A DNA stretch of 64,000 nucleotides from Clostridium sp. Ade.TY (GCF_000498355.1 NZ_AVSV01000007.1:1-64000); one strand, 5' to 3'. Positions 46,759 to 56,084 are shown, numbered from the stretch's first letter. Numbers and translations: made by a program. The notes: generated from the letters alone by a model not told the origin.

Positions 46759-49700
46759 ATGAAAGAAGGTAATAGCAAAAAAAATTTAAAAAAGGTTTAT
46801 AGTTTTGGAATATTAATTTTATGGTGTGTAGTAGCATTAGTCTTAGTATTTAATTCTCCATCTCTAACTAAATTAGTTAGTGTTAAAGGAGGAATTCAAT
46901 TACCTAATGATTATTCTTCAAAAATTTCAAGTATATTAAAAGATAATAACAAGTTTAATAGTAATGATAGCTACATAGCAGTTTTTCATTCAGATAATGG
47001 ACTAAATAATATTGATAAACAAAACATTAAAAATACTATTGAAAATTTAAAACAGGATAAAGATAGTATTTATATAAAAAGTATAGTAGATAGTTTTGAT
47101 ACGCCAGAATTAAAATCACAATTAGTATCAGATAATAATAAAACAATAATGGCATTAATAACAATAGACCCTAAGGGTGATAAAACTAATGTAATAAAAA
47201 AAGCTATAGATAGTAAGCTAAATACACCAGGAGTTTCTACATATCTTACAGGAGAAAAGCTAATAGAATCAGATGTTAATTTGGCAGCTCAAAGTGGACT
47301 TAATAAAACTCAAAATATAACAGTTGTATTTATATTTATCGTTCTTATATTATTATTTAGGTCAATAGTTACACCGTTTGTGCCATTACTTACTGTAGGA
47401 ATAAGTTATCTAGCTGCACAATCTGTTGTAGCAATACTAGCGAATAAATATAATTTTCCACTTTCAAATTATACACAAATATTTATGATATGTATTATGT
47501 TTGGAATAGGAACAGATTATTCTATATTGCTTTTAAATAGATTTAAAGCAGAAATAGCAGGAGGTAAAGATAAATATGAAGCTGTAAAAATTACATATAA
47601 AACAGCAGGGAAAACTGTATTGTCAAGTGCAATACCTGTATTTGTAGTTTTTGCATCATTAAATTTTATTGGATTTAATCTTTATAGAAGTGCTGTAGCA
47701 GTTGCTATTGGGATAGTATTTTTAATAATTGCATTATTTACTATATTTCCAGCAGTTATGACGATTTTAGGTAAAAATATATTTTGGCCTGTTAAAAAGA
47801 AAATTTCAGTTGAAGAAAACAAATTGTGGGGTAAACTTGGAAATTTTGCTTTTAGTAAGCCAATACCAACATTGATAGCTATATTAGTAATAACGATTAT
47901 ACCGATATTATTTAATAATTGGAATGAATCTTTTAATAATCTAAATGAAATAGGTAATAATTACTCAGCAAAAAAAGGATTTAATATTGTAGCTGATGAT
48001 TTTGGAATAGGTAAAGCTTCACCAGTATCAATATATATTGAAAATGATGATAACATGAAGAAGCCAGAATATATTGCTTTAATAGAAAAGATATCAAATG
48101 ATATAGAAAACTCAAATAAAGATATTACTTCAGTACTAAGTGTTACAAGACCAACAGGAAGTAGGTTAGATGAGATATATGTTAATAATCAAGCAGGAGA
48201 TGTCTATAAAGGAATAAATAAAGCAAATGGAGGCCTAAATCAAATTAAAGATGGATTAAATACAGCAGGAAATAAAATAAACAGTTCTAAGTCAAAACTT
48301 AAAGGAGCAGAAGAAGGAACTGAAAGATTACAAAATGGTACACTTAAGACTAAAAATGGTGTTAATGAACTTCAAAAAGCATTAAATGAATTAGTAAATA
48401 GTATTAATTTAGAACATAATGGAGCAACAGAACTTAAGGATGGAGTAGATAAGGCAAAGAATAAATTAGATAGTTTAAAATTTAGTAAAACAGAAATTGA
48501 AAATGCTTATAATGATATAACAGGCAAAGCAGGTGAAATATTAGATAAAGTAAGTAATTTTAATAATTTAATTGATAATAATGGATTAGTAAATGTTAAT
48601 AATAAACAGATAAAAGATACTATATCATCAGTTAAAAATAATTTAAATGAATATTTAAAAATTCATCCTGAAGCAGAAAAAGATAAGAATTTTCAAAAAT
48701 TTATAAATGATTTAAATAGTTTAGACAGTAATACTAATAATATTCAAGGTAAAGCAAATGATAATTTATTAAATAAAGTGAAGGGTTTAAATAGTGATAT
48801 AAATTATTTAAATAATTGTTTAAAAGAATTAAATAACAAAAAAACTAAAATAATAAATGACTTAAATAATTTTAATTCAGGTATAGAACAGGTTGAAAAT
48901 GGATTAAATGCGTTAGATTCAGGACTTTCAAAATCATTGAAAGGTGGAAAAGAAATATCAGGAAAAGTACCTGAAATATCAAGTGCATTATCTAAAATAG
49001 CAGCAGGACAAGAACAAATAGAAAATGGATTTAAAGAATTTAGCTCACAAATAAATGAATTATCAGATGGATTAAAAACTGGTTCAAATGGTATTGAAGA
49101 GATACAAAATGGTCTTAGATATGCAAATGGATTCATTAATGATTGGTCTAATCTTTCATATAACCTTTCTGGAATTTGTGTTCCAGTAGAAGTATTTAGT
49201 AATAGTGAATTTAGACAATCATTAAACCAATATATGAGTTCAGATGGAAAGCTTGCTGTTATAAATGTAATAACAACAAAGAATCCATACTCAAATGAAG
49301 CAGTAGATGCAATTCCAAAGCTTGAAAATGTAGTTAAAAATAGTGTTAAAGGAACACATCTTGAAAATGCAAATATTGGAGTTGGAGGAATAGCAAGTAC
49401 AACTTATGAAACTAAAATGATGGCTCAAAAAGATTATGATAAAGCATTAGTATTTGTAATTATTGGGGTATCCATAGCATTAGTAATAATTTTAAGATCA
49501 TTAGTAATGCCAATATATTTGATGGCATCACTTATTTTAACTTATTTTACTTCAATAAGTATAATTCAGTTTGTTGTTGAAAAGATAATGGGATATCCAG
49601 GTATCTCATGGATAACATCATTTTTCGGATTCGTAGTGTTGATGGCTCTTGGCATAGATTATTCTATATTTATAATGACAAGATTTAATCAAGATGAAAA

Positions 49701-49977
49701 TAGTGATATGAAGACTCGCATAGTTACAACAATGAGATTAATGGGAGGCGTAATACTTTCAGCAGTAATTATATTAAGTGGAACATTTGCAGCATTACTT
49801 CCTTCAGGAGTATTATCACTTGTTGAAATATCAATGGTTGTGTTAACAGGTATAGTACTTTATGTTGTAGTTATATTACCACTATTTATTCCAGCTATGG
49901 TTAAAATATTTGGTAAGGCAAATTGGTGGCCATTTAAAGTTGTAATAGAAAAAAAGGATAATAATCATACTGATTAA
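46759..49977 (+). CDS. MMPL/RND-family transporter
   Basis: A 1072-residue membrane protein with two MMPL modules. An N-terminal helix is followed by an extracellular domain, then helices with FGIGTDYSILLLNRFKAE (near residue 250). The second module has LMALGIDYSIFIMTRFNQDE near residue 965. Between them is a long extracellular helical domain (about residues 480-800) with repeated G-[IL]-x-[EQ]-[IL] heptad-like units, as in YhgE/MmpL-type proteins of Firmicutes. The GTDYS and GIDYS motifs supply the proton-relay aspartates. It probably exports a lipid or hydrophobic compound. No regulator lies next to it. Confidence 0.92.
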   Translation: MKEGNSKKNLKKVYSFGILILWCVVALVLVFNSPSLTKLVSVKGGIQLPNDYSSKISSILKDNNKFNSNDSYIAVFHSDNGLNNIDKQNIKNTIENLKQDKDSIYIKSIVDSFDTPELKSQLVSDNNKTIMALITIDPKGDKTNVIKKAIDSKLNTPGVSTYLTGEKLIESDVNLAAQSGLNKTQNITVVFIFIVLILLFRSIVTPFVPLLTVGISYLAAQSVVAILANKYNFPLSNYTQIFMICIMFGIGTDYSILLLNRFKAEIAGGKDKYEAVKITYKTAGKTVLSSAIPVFVVFASLNFIGFNLYRSAVAVAIGIVFLIIALFTIFPAVMTILGKNIFWPVKKKISVEENKLWGKLGNFAFSKPIPTLIAILVITIIPILFNNWNESFNNLNEIGNNYSAKKGFNIVADDFGIGKASPVSIYIENDDNMKKPEYIALIEKISNDIENSNKDITSVLSVTRPTGSRLDEIYVNNQAGDVYKGINKANGGLNQIKDGLNTAGNKINSSKSKLKGAEEGTERLQNGTLKTKNGVNELQKALNELVNSINLEHNGATELKDGVDKAKNKLDSLKFSKTEIENAYNDITGKAGEILDKVSNFNNLIDNNGLVNVNNKQIKDTISSVKNNLNEYLKIHPEAEKDKNFQKFINDLNSLDSNTNNIQGKANDNLLNKVKGLNSDINYLNNCLKELNNKKTKIINDLNNFNSGIEQVENGLNALDSGLSKSLKGGKEISGKVPEISSALSKIAAGQEQIENGFKEFSSQINELSDGLKTGSNGIEEIQNGLRYANGFINDWSNLSYNLSGICVPVEVFSNSEFRQSLNQYMSSDGKLAVINVITTKNPYSNEAVDAIPKLENVVKNSVKGTHLENANIGVGGIASTTYETKMMAQKDYDKALVFVIIGVSIALVIILRSLVMPIYLMASLILTYFTSISIIQFVVEKIMGYPGISWITSFFGFVVLMALGIDYSIFIMTRFNQDENSDMKTRIVTTMRLMGGVILSAVIILSGTFAALLPSGVLSLVEISMVVLTGIVLYVVVILPLFIPAMVKIFGKANWWPFKVVIEKKDNNHTD

Positions 49978-49981
49978 TTAT

Positions 49982-50017
49982 AAAAAAAGAAAGCCTAAAA
50001 ATTAGGTTTTCTTTTTT
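49982..50017 (+). terminator. Rho-independent terminator
   Basis: AAAAAGAAAGCCT pairs imperfectly with AGGTTTTCTTTTT around a seven-base loop and ends in T residues, four bases after the MMPL stop. Confidence 0.85.
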
Positions 50018-50128
50018 ATAATTATATATAATAAATTACTTATATAATAAATAATATAATAATATATTACTTATTTATATAATGGATGTATAATAAAATT
50101 ATAATTTATAGTGTAAAGTGGAGGGAAT

Positions 50129-50860
50129 GTGATGAGCTTAAGATTAACATATGATGAAAAAATGAATTTAAAAAAGAGGGGTATATTAGCTCAGAAGCAA
50201 GAGGGTTATTATACAATTAGATTTTTAAGTAAAGTTGGATATTTTGAAGCAGATGAAATAATAGCATTAAGTAATATAGCAAAAAGATATGGTAATGGAG
50301 AAGTAAGCTTAACTAGTAGATTAACAGTTGAGGTTCCTTATATAGAAGAAAAAAATATAGAAAATGTAGTAGCTTATGCGAAAGAAAATGGATTAAGAAT
50401 TGGTGGAGCTGGAAAAACTGTTAGAGCAGTAATAGCATGTAAAGGAAATGTATGTATACATGGACTTATAGATACAAGAAAGCTTGGAAATGAAATTGAA
50501 GATAAATTTTTTGGAAGAAATCTTATTGGTAAGTTTAAAATTGGAGTTTTTGGATGTGTAAATAGTTATGGAAAAGCACAAAGTAATGATTTATCTATAA
50601 TGCCAACTAGAAATTTAGAAACTTCAAATATAGAATATTTAATATTTTTAGGTGGAAGACTTGGAAGAAATGCAAGACTTGCAAAGCCTATGGAAAGAAA
50701 ATTTAAAAGAGAAGAACTTATGAATATTATAGAATCAATAATTGAATATTATGATAAAAATGCAAATGAAAATGAAAGATTTGCAGAGCTTATAGAAAGA
50801 GTTTCTTTAAAAGAGGTAGAAAACTCTATAAATAAAATATTTGATAGTAAGATTAAATAG
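50129..50860 (+). CDS. Short nitrite/sulfite-reductase-like protein lacking a cluster cysteine
   Basis: A 243-residue protein containing one ferredoxin-like half (GYYTIRFLSKVGYFEADEII) and one 4Fe-4S/siroheme half domain. The first cluster motif reads ACKGNVCIHGLIDT with C-x4-C spacing. The second, normally C-x3-C, reads GCVNSYGKAQSND, so the last cysteine, which usually bridges siroheme, is Tyr. It is about half the length of full NirA or SiR proteins. Either the cofactor is bound differently, or the protein has another role or is losing function. It is co-transcribed with the next gene (17-base gap). Confidence 0.8.
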   Translation: MMSLRLTYDEKMNLKKRGILAQKQEGYYTIRFLSKVGYFEADEIIALSNIAKRYGNGEVSLTSRLTVEVPYIEEKNIENVVAYAKENGLRIGGAGKTVRAVIACKGNVCIHGLIDTRKLGNEIEDKFFGRNLIGKFKIGVFGCVNSYGKAQSNDLSIMPTRNLETSNIEYLIFLGGRLGRNARLAKPMERKFKREELMNIIESIIEYYDKNANENERFAELIERVSLKEVENSINKIFDSKIK

Positions 50861-50877
50861 AAGAGAGGTGGCTTTAA

Positions 50878-51408
50878 ATGGTATCAATTGATAATTTTGT
50901 ATTAGATTCAATTAAGAGACTAGAAAGTTTAAAGCCTTTAAATTGTTTGGATATAAGGTCATACAAAAAAAATAGAAAAGTTATTATAGAAAAATTAGAA
51001 GATAGTTATAATCTTTATGAAGATGGATTTCATAAGGAAGAATTTTATAATTTAAATATAGATAAGTTGAAAAAACTTCTCAAAACAATAGAAAAAAGAG
51101 AATTCCCAAGAAGTAATAAATTAAGATTTTATATATTAGACTCAAAAGATAGTAGTGTTTGTAGAGCAAATTATAGAGAAGAAATTGAGGAATCTGAAGA
51201 AGATGAAGATGACTTAAATGTATTTATAGAATGTGATTATAGTATATTTTCTCCAATTAGAAACATAATAGAAAGTAATGATGGAAATATTGATAATATT
51301 GATTTTAGTGGATTAGTATCTATAAAGGCTAAAGTTAATGAAGCTTTATATAAAAAATTAAAAGATTATACAAAAGATAATTTAAATGCGAATATGTATG
51401 CTTGTTAA
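50878..51408 (+). CDS. Hypothetical protein with EFPRSNK motif (paralogue of the gene at 4883)
   Basis: A 176-residue protein of unknown family. Residues about 27-83 align with the 93-residue protein at 4883-5164: the YKKNR start, LEDSYNLYEDGFHKEEFYNL, and IEKREFPRSNKLRF. It then has an acidic linker (EEIEESEEDEDDLN) and a C-terminal part not found in the shorter paralogue. AGAGAGGTGG lies nine bases before ATG. It probably forms a two-gene operon with the siroheme-reductase-like gene. No cofactor motif or membrane segment is evident. Confidence 0.75.
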   Translation: MVSIDNFVLDSIKRLESLKPLNCLDIRSYKKNRKVIIEKLEDSYNLYEDGFHKEEFYNLNIDKLKKLLKTIEKREFPRSNKLRFYILDSKDSSVCRANYREEIEESEEDEDDLNVFIECDYSIFSPIRNIIESNDGNIDNIDFSGLVSIKAKVNEALYKKLKDYTKDNLNANMYAC

Positions 51409-51410
51409 GA

Positions 51411-51453
51411 AAAAACTCTGATAAACAAATAATTGTTTTATCAGAGTTTTTAT
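51411..51453 (+). terminator. Rho-independent terminator
   Basis: AAAACTCTGATAAACA pairs with TGTTTTATCAGAGTTTT (one bulged base) and is followed by T-rich sequence. Confidence 0.92.
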
Positions 51454-51477
51454 ATAATATAATTCAATTATAATATT

Positions 51478-51994
51478 ATAATCTTTTAGCCAAATATTTA
51501 CTTGAATTAAATAAGCAATTAATTGAGGAACTGTCATAAGTTGACCATACCATGGTGTTTTATAAGATGAACCCTTAGTATCTACTATTTCTTTAATTTT
51601 TTTATATCTATAATTTGTAATATAGGAGAAGTTTTATCCTGAAGAATATTACTCATTTCTTTGCAAACTAAGTCTGTATACAAAGGATTATGAGTTTGTA
51701 GGGACTCTTTTTTCTATAAAGTATATCTTGAGGTAAATATCCTTCAAATGCTTGTCTTAAAAGACCTTTTTCTCTATCATTTAATAATTTAATATTACTT
51801 GGAATATTAAAAGCATATTCAACAATTTTTTTGTCAGCAAAAGGAACTCTAACTTCAAGGCTATTTGCCATACTCATTCTATCTTTACGAGTAAGAAGAG
51901 TTACCATAAACCATTTAAGATTTAAATAAAATAATTCTCTCATTCTATATTCTTCTGAAGATTCACCACTTAAATGGGGTACTTCATTTAATAA
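51478..51994 (-). pseudogene. 3' remnant of asparagine synthetase (asnB)
   Basis: The minus strand reads LLNEVPHLSGESSEEYRMRE, then LKWFMVTLLTRKDRMSMANS, EVRVPFADKKIVEYAFNIPS and RQAFEGYLPQDILYRKKSPY. These are conserved C-terminal segments of glutamine-hydrolysing AsnB. A one-base deletion near 51695 shifts the frame. The continuation (NPLYTDLVCKEMSNILQD, then YKTPWYGQLMT and AYLIQVNIWLKDY) lies in another frame. Everything before LLNEVP is missing, including the glutaminase domain and the PPi-loop. It is a truncated, frameshifted relic of about 170 codons. Confidence 0.9.
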
Positions 51995-52121
51995 ATAAAA
52001 CTAAAGCTTATAAAAATAATAATATAGTTTACTTAGATACTCATTAATGGTATTTAAGTGATGGAGGAATTATATCAACAAATAAAATGTTAGATGAAGT
52101 AAATACTGCTATAACTAAGTA
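51995..52121 (+). pseudogene. Fragment of an unidentified protein gene
   Basis: Reading on the + strand gives NKTKAYKNNNIVYLDTH, a stop, then WYLSDGGIISTNKMLDEVNT and AITK with a final stop. The composition looks like real protein, with a single internal TAA, but there is no start codon or ribosome site. The parent family is not recognised. It starts where the asnB remnant ends, so the junction at about 51994 marks an old recombination or deletion. Confidence 0.5.
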
Positions 52122-52146
52122 AAAAAACTTTGTAACAAAAATAAAC

Positions 52147-52188
52147 TAAAAGTTGTATTATAATGATAATTTATAATACAACTTTTAA
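52147..52188 (+). terminator. Rho-independent terminator of the lost gene
   Basis: A 17-bp perfect stem (52147-52163 with 52171-52187) follows the fragment at 51995-52121. It probably terminated the parent gene. Confidence 0.85.
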
Positions 52189-52265
52189 ATTTTTAGATAA
52201 ATTATAAATATTTGATATAATGTATATTAAATAATAAAATTTAATACGAAAGAGAGGGATAAATT

Positions 52266-53966
52266 ATGCTTAAAGAGTTTATAAAATATTATAAGCCTTA
52301 CAAAAAGCTATTTATATTAGACTTATTTGCAGCCTTTACAGTAGCTTTATGTGATTTGGTATATCCTATGATAACAAGAAATATAATGGACGATGTTGTT
52401 CCAGAAAAGAATTTTAGGTTGCTTGTAATATTTGGAGTAACATTATTACTAATATTTATACTGAAAGCTGGTTTAAATTATTTTATGCAATATTGGGGAC
52501 ATGTTGTTGGGGTTAGGATGCAAGCTGATATGAGAGAAAAGGTATTTGTTCATCTTCAAAAGCTCCCAAGTTCTTATTTTAGTAATAACAAAACAGGTGT
52601 TATAATGTCTAGAATAATAAATGATCTTATGGATATATCAGAACTTGCACATCATGGACCTGAAGATTTATTTATATCTATAGTAATTATATTTGGGTCT
52701 TTCTTTATATTGCTTGGAATAAATGTTCCACTTACAATAATAGTTTTTTCTATACTTCCACTTATAATTTTATTTGCAATAACTCAAAGAAAAAGAATGA
52801 GTAGAGCTTTTAAAGAAACTAGGGTTAAAATTGGAGAAGTTAATGCTACTTTAGAAAATAGTATAGCTGGAATTAGAGTTACTAAATCTTTTTGTAACGA
52901 AGAAGAAGAACTTAAAAAGATGAAGGAATCTAATGCAGTATTTAAAAGGGCTAGAGAAAAAGCGTATAGAGTAATGGCAAGTTACTTTTCTGGTATGTTT
53001 TTTGGAACTGACTTTTTAGAATTAGTTGTTTTAATAGTTGCAGGATATTTTACTTATATGGATTATATTACTTTAGGTGATTTTGCTGCATACTTACTTT
53101 ATGTAAAAATGTTTATGCAGCCTATTAGAAAGCTAATAAACTTTACAGAGCAATATCAAAATGGTATGACTGGATTTGAAAGATTTATGGAGATAATTCA
53201 CGAGGAAACAGAAAAAGAATGTGAAAATCCAATAGAATTAAAAGAAGTAAAAGGTGATATTGAAATAGAAAATCTATCTTTTACATATGAAGAGGAAAAT
53301 GAAGTACTTAATAATATTAATTTAAAAATAGATGCAGGAAAAACAGTAGCACTTGTTGGACCTTCTGGTGGTGGTAAAACAACTCTATGTAGTCTTATAC
53401 CAAGATTTTTTGATTTTGAATATGGTGATATAAAAATAGATGGCGTAAGTGTTAAAGATGTAAGTTTAAATTCTCTTAGAAATAATATTGGAGTTGTAGC
53501 ACAAGATGTATTTTTATTTACAGGTACAGTAAAGGAAAATATAACAATAGGAGATAACAATGCTACAGATGAAGATATAATAGAAGCTTGTAAAAGGGCA
53601 AAAATACATGATTTTATAATGTCTCTTCCAAATGGATATGATACTTATATAGGTGAAAGAGGAGTAAAATTATCAGGAGGACAAAAACAAAGAGTATCAA
53701 TAGCTAGAATATTTTTAAAGAATCCTCCTATTATGATACTAGATGAAGCTACATCAGCTCTTGATAATGTAACTGAAAAAGAAATACAAAAGTCATTAGA
53801 AGAGTTAAGTAAAAATAGAACAAACTTAATTGTAGCTCATAGATTATCTACAATAAAAAATGCAGATGAAATAATTGTTTTAACTGAAAATGGAATAGAA
53901 GAGAGAGGTACTCATAAAGATCTTATAGAAAAAGGTGGAGTATATTCAAAGCTTCATAGAAAATAA
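52266..53966 (+). CDS. ABC exporter, homodimer type
   Basis: A 566-residue fused membrane and ATPase half-transporter. Six helices occupy residues 1-310. The ATPase domain has GPSGGGKTT (Walker A), KLSGGQKQR (signature) and MILDEATSALD (Walker B with catalytic Glu), all consensus, so it can work as a homodimer like MsbA, LmrA or BmrA. GAGAGGG precedes ATG. It stands alone. Its substrate could be lipid or drug. Confidence 0.93.
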   Translation: MLKEFIKYYKPYKKLFILDLFAAFTVALCDLVYPMITRNIMDDVVPEKNFRLLVIFGVTLLLIFILKAGLNYFMQYWGHVVGVRMQADMREKVFVHLQKLPSSYFSNNKTGVIMSRIINDLMDISELAHHGPEDLFISIVIIFGSFFILLGINVPLTIIVFSILPLIILFAITQRKRMSRAFKETRVKIGEVNATLENSIAGIRVTKSFCNEEEELKKMKESNAVFKRAREKAYRVMASYFSGMFFGTDFLELVVLIVAGYFTYMDYITLGDFAAYLLYVKMFMQPIRKLINFTEQYQNGMTGFERFMEIIHEETEKECENPIELKEVKGDIEIENLSFTYEEENEVLNNINLKIDAGKTVALVGPSGGGKTTLCSLIPRFFDFEYGDIKIDGVSVKDVSLNSLRNNIGVVAQDVFLFTGTVKENITIGDNNATDEDIIEACKRAKIHDFIMSLPNGYDTYIGERGVKLSGGQKQRVSIARIFLKNPPIMILDEATSALDNVTEKEIQKSLEELSKNRTNLIVAHRLSTIKNADEIIVLTENGIEERGTHKDLIEKGGVYSKLHRK

Positions 53967-54016
53967 AAAAAAAGTATAAGTTTTTTAATTTAACTTAAAA
54001 AACTTATACTTTTTTA
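53966..54016 (+). terminator. Rho-independent terminator
   Basis: Two arms of about 21 bases around AAGTATAAGTTTTTTAA and its complement enclose a short loop and end in six T residues, directly after the exporter stop. Confidence 0.92.
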
Positions 54017-54131
54017 TATTTATATGCAAAAATTTAATTTTAAAAAACATAAACACGAATATTGACTAAATGAATTAAGTATAATATTATATAAATATAC
54101 GAAATATAAAGTTTAAAAAATAAAAAAATAA

Positions 54132-54235
54132 TCGTATAATATCGTAAATAAGGTTCGATAGTTTCTACCAAGCCACCGTAAATGGTTTGACTACGATTTT
54201 TCTAAAGAGTATAGAAACAATCCTTTAGATTAATC
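54132..54235 (+). ncRNA. Guanine-class purine riboswitch
   Basis: The aptamer (54132-54196) has P1 as TCGTA/TACGA, which can be extended by two pairs. P2 is TATCGTA/TTCGATA with loop AATAAGG, and the invariant core GTTTCTACC follows. P3 is AAGCCA/TGGTTT with loop CCGTAAA. The loop GG and CC can form the kissing pair. The discriminating base before the 3' P1 strand is C (54191), which marks guanine/hypoxanthine rather than adenine binding. Downstream there is no T-run terminator. Instead TCCTTTAG (54221-54228) can pair either with CTAAAG.. at 54202 or with the ribosome site CTAAAGGA at 54260, suggesting translational control of the permease. Confidence 0.9.
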
Positions 54236-54280
54236 AAAATTATAATAAAATATTAAAAGCTAAAGGAGGAAATACAAAAG

Positions 54281-55591
54281 ATGAATTTTATTTCAAAATT
54301 TTTCAAGTTTGAAAAAAGAAATGCTACTTTAAAAGGTGAATTAATTGGGGGAATAACAACGTTTATAACAATGTCATATGTGTTATTCGTTATACCAGAT
54401 ATATTAAGTACAACAGGAATGGATAAAAATAGTGTATTTGTTGCAACAGCATTAGCAGCTGCATTTGGAACATTAATAATGGGTATATATGCAAATTTTC
54501 CAATGGCACTTGCACCAGGAATGGGATTAAATGCTTTTTTTGCTTTTACTGTTTGTGGAGAGATGGGAATCTCATGGAAAGTTGCTCTTTCAGGAATTTT
54601 AGTTTCAGGAATAATATTTGTGATAATTTCAGTATCAGGACTTAGAGAACTTATAATAAAAGCAATACCAGGGAATTTAAAATCAGCAGTTACAGCTGGA
54701 ATAGGCTTATTTATAGCATTTATAGGATTTAAAGGGGCGGGAATAGTAGTGCAAAATGATGCTACTTTCGTTTCAATAGGAAATTTGACAAGTCCTAAAG
54801 TATTACTTGCTATATTTGGTCTTTTATTTACAGGTGCATTAATGGCAAGAAAAGTTAAAATAGCAATTTTTGTTGGTATGATATGTACGGTAATAGTTGG
54901 AATAATATCAGGTCTTATAGATACTCCAAGTAGAGTAATTTCTTCAGTACCATCAATAGCACCTACTTTTGGATATGCACTTTCAAATGTAAAAGAAGTA
55001 TTTACACCACAAATGCTTATGGTTGTATTTACAATGTTATTTATGGATTTCTTTGATACAGCAGGAACTTTGGTTGCTGTTGGTGCAAAGGTTGGACTTG
55101 TTAAAGAAGATGGATCTATTGAAAATGGATCTAGAGCCTTAGTTGCAGATTCAATTGCAACATGTGTTGGTTCTATATTTGGAACAACTAATACAACATC
55201 ATATATTGAATCTCTATCAGGTGCTTCTGTAGGAGCTAAAACTGGATTTTCAAGTGTTATAGTTGGAGGAATGTTTTTATTATCAACTTTCTTTTCACCA
55301 CTTCTTTCTGTAGTTACTTCTGAAGTAACAGCACCAGCACTTATAATTGTTGGATCTCTTATGTGTGCATCATTAGCTGATATTGAATGGAAAGAGCCAG
55401 AAATTGCAATACCTGCTTTTTTAACAGTTATATTAATGCCATTATCATATAGTATAGCTATAGGAATTGCTTTTGGATTTTGCGCTTACGTTGTATTAAT
55501 GGTTTTGAAAGGCAATTTTAAGGGCGTTCATCCTATAATGTACACTTTGGCTGGATTATTTACATTTTATTTTATATTTGGTTTGTCATAA
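54281..55591 (+). CDS. NCS2-family purine permease (PbuG/AzgA type)
   Basis: A 436-residue membrane transporter of the AzgA-like NCS2 branch with about 13 helices. GGITTFITMSYVLFVIPDIL near residue 24, FPMALAPGMGLNAFFAFTV near 74 and MDFFDTAGTLVAVGAKVGL near 257 match hypoxanthine/guanine permeases. The guanine-type riboswitch in its leader supports hypoxanthine or guanine as substrate. AAAGGAGG lies 11 bases before ATG and is complementary to the upstream riboswitch tail. Confidence 0.93.
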   Translation: MNFISKFFKFEKRNATLKGELIGGITTFITMSYVLFVIPDILSTTGMDKNSVFVATALAAAFGTLIMGIYANFPMALAPGMGLNAFFAFTVCGEMGISWKVALSGILVSGIIFVIISVSGLRELIIKAIPGNLKSAVTAGIGLFIAFIGFKGAGIVVQNDATFVSIGNLTSPKVLLAIFGLLFTGALMARKVKIAIFVGMICTVIVGIISGLIDTPSRVISSVPSIAPTFGYALSNVKEVFTPQMLMVVFTMLFMDFFDTAGTLVAVGAKVGLVKEDGSIENGSRALVADSIATCVGSIFGTTNTTSYIESLSGASVGAKTGFSSVIVGGMFLLSTFFSPLLSVVTSEVTAPALIIVGSLMCASLADIEWKEPEIAIPAFLTVILMPLSYSIAIGIAFGFCAYVVLMVLKGNFKGVHPIMYTLAGLFTFYFIFGLS

Positions 55592-55632
55592 TGAATATAA
55601 ATTAAATATTAAAAATTTATTTTATAAAATTA

Positions 55633-55661
55633 AAAGGGAACTATTTAAAATAGTTCCCTTT
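55633..55661 (+). terminator. Terminator of the purine permease gene
   Basis: AAAGGGAACTA pairs with TAGTTCCCTTT around a seven-base loop. The following T tract is short. Confidence 0.82.
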
Positions 55662-55933
55662 GATTTTGGGTTAAAAAGAAGAAGAACTCACAAATTAGGT
55701 TATAATTATAACCATTTATACAGAGTTTAGTATAATATATGAGTTTAAATACATATATATACTTTATTAGGATAAAAAAATATTAATAAATCAAATTTGT
55801 AATCAAATAGTAATTGGCAAAACTTAAAAATACGAATATAATTAAATATGCTTTATTGCATATATTAGATTTAATATATTTTTAATTATTATTTAAAATA
55901 TAATTTAGATAAATAAAATAAAGTTTAAAGTAG

Positions 55934-55981
55934 GTTTTTAAGTAATAAATTTAAAAAATTTTAAATTTATTACTTAAAAAC
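55934..55981. repeat. 23-bp perfect inverted repeat with two-base spacer
   Basis: Arms 55934-55956 and 55959-55981 are exact complements, separated by AA. The AT-rich palindrome is not followed by a T run, lies 104 bases before the transpeptidase start, and has no assigned role. Confidence 0.9.
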
Positions 55982-56084
55982 AGAGGAAATTGTAAATAAA
56001 AATTTAATATCGGTTTACTGTATCAAAAAAGGACAACCTTTTAAGTTAAAGTTTGGTATAGTATTATAGGGAGGAATTATTATT

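Larger units (their letters stand above)
55592..56084. other. 493-base intergenic region
   Basis: It holds the permease terminator (55633-55661), a perfect 16-base palindrome GGTTATAATTATAACC (55698-55713) and a 23-bp perfect inverted repeat (55934-55981). No gene is seen. The downstream transpeptidase promoter must lie near the end. Confidence 0.6.
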
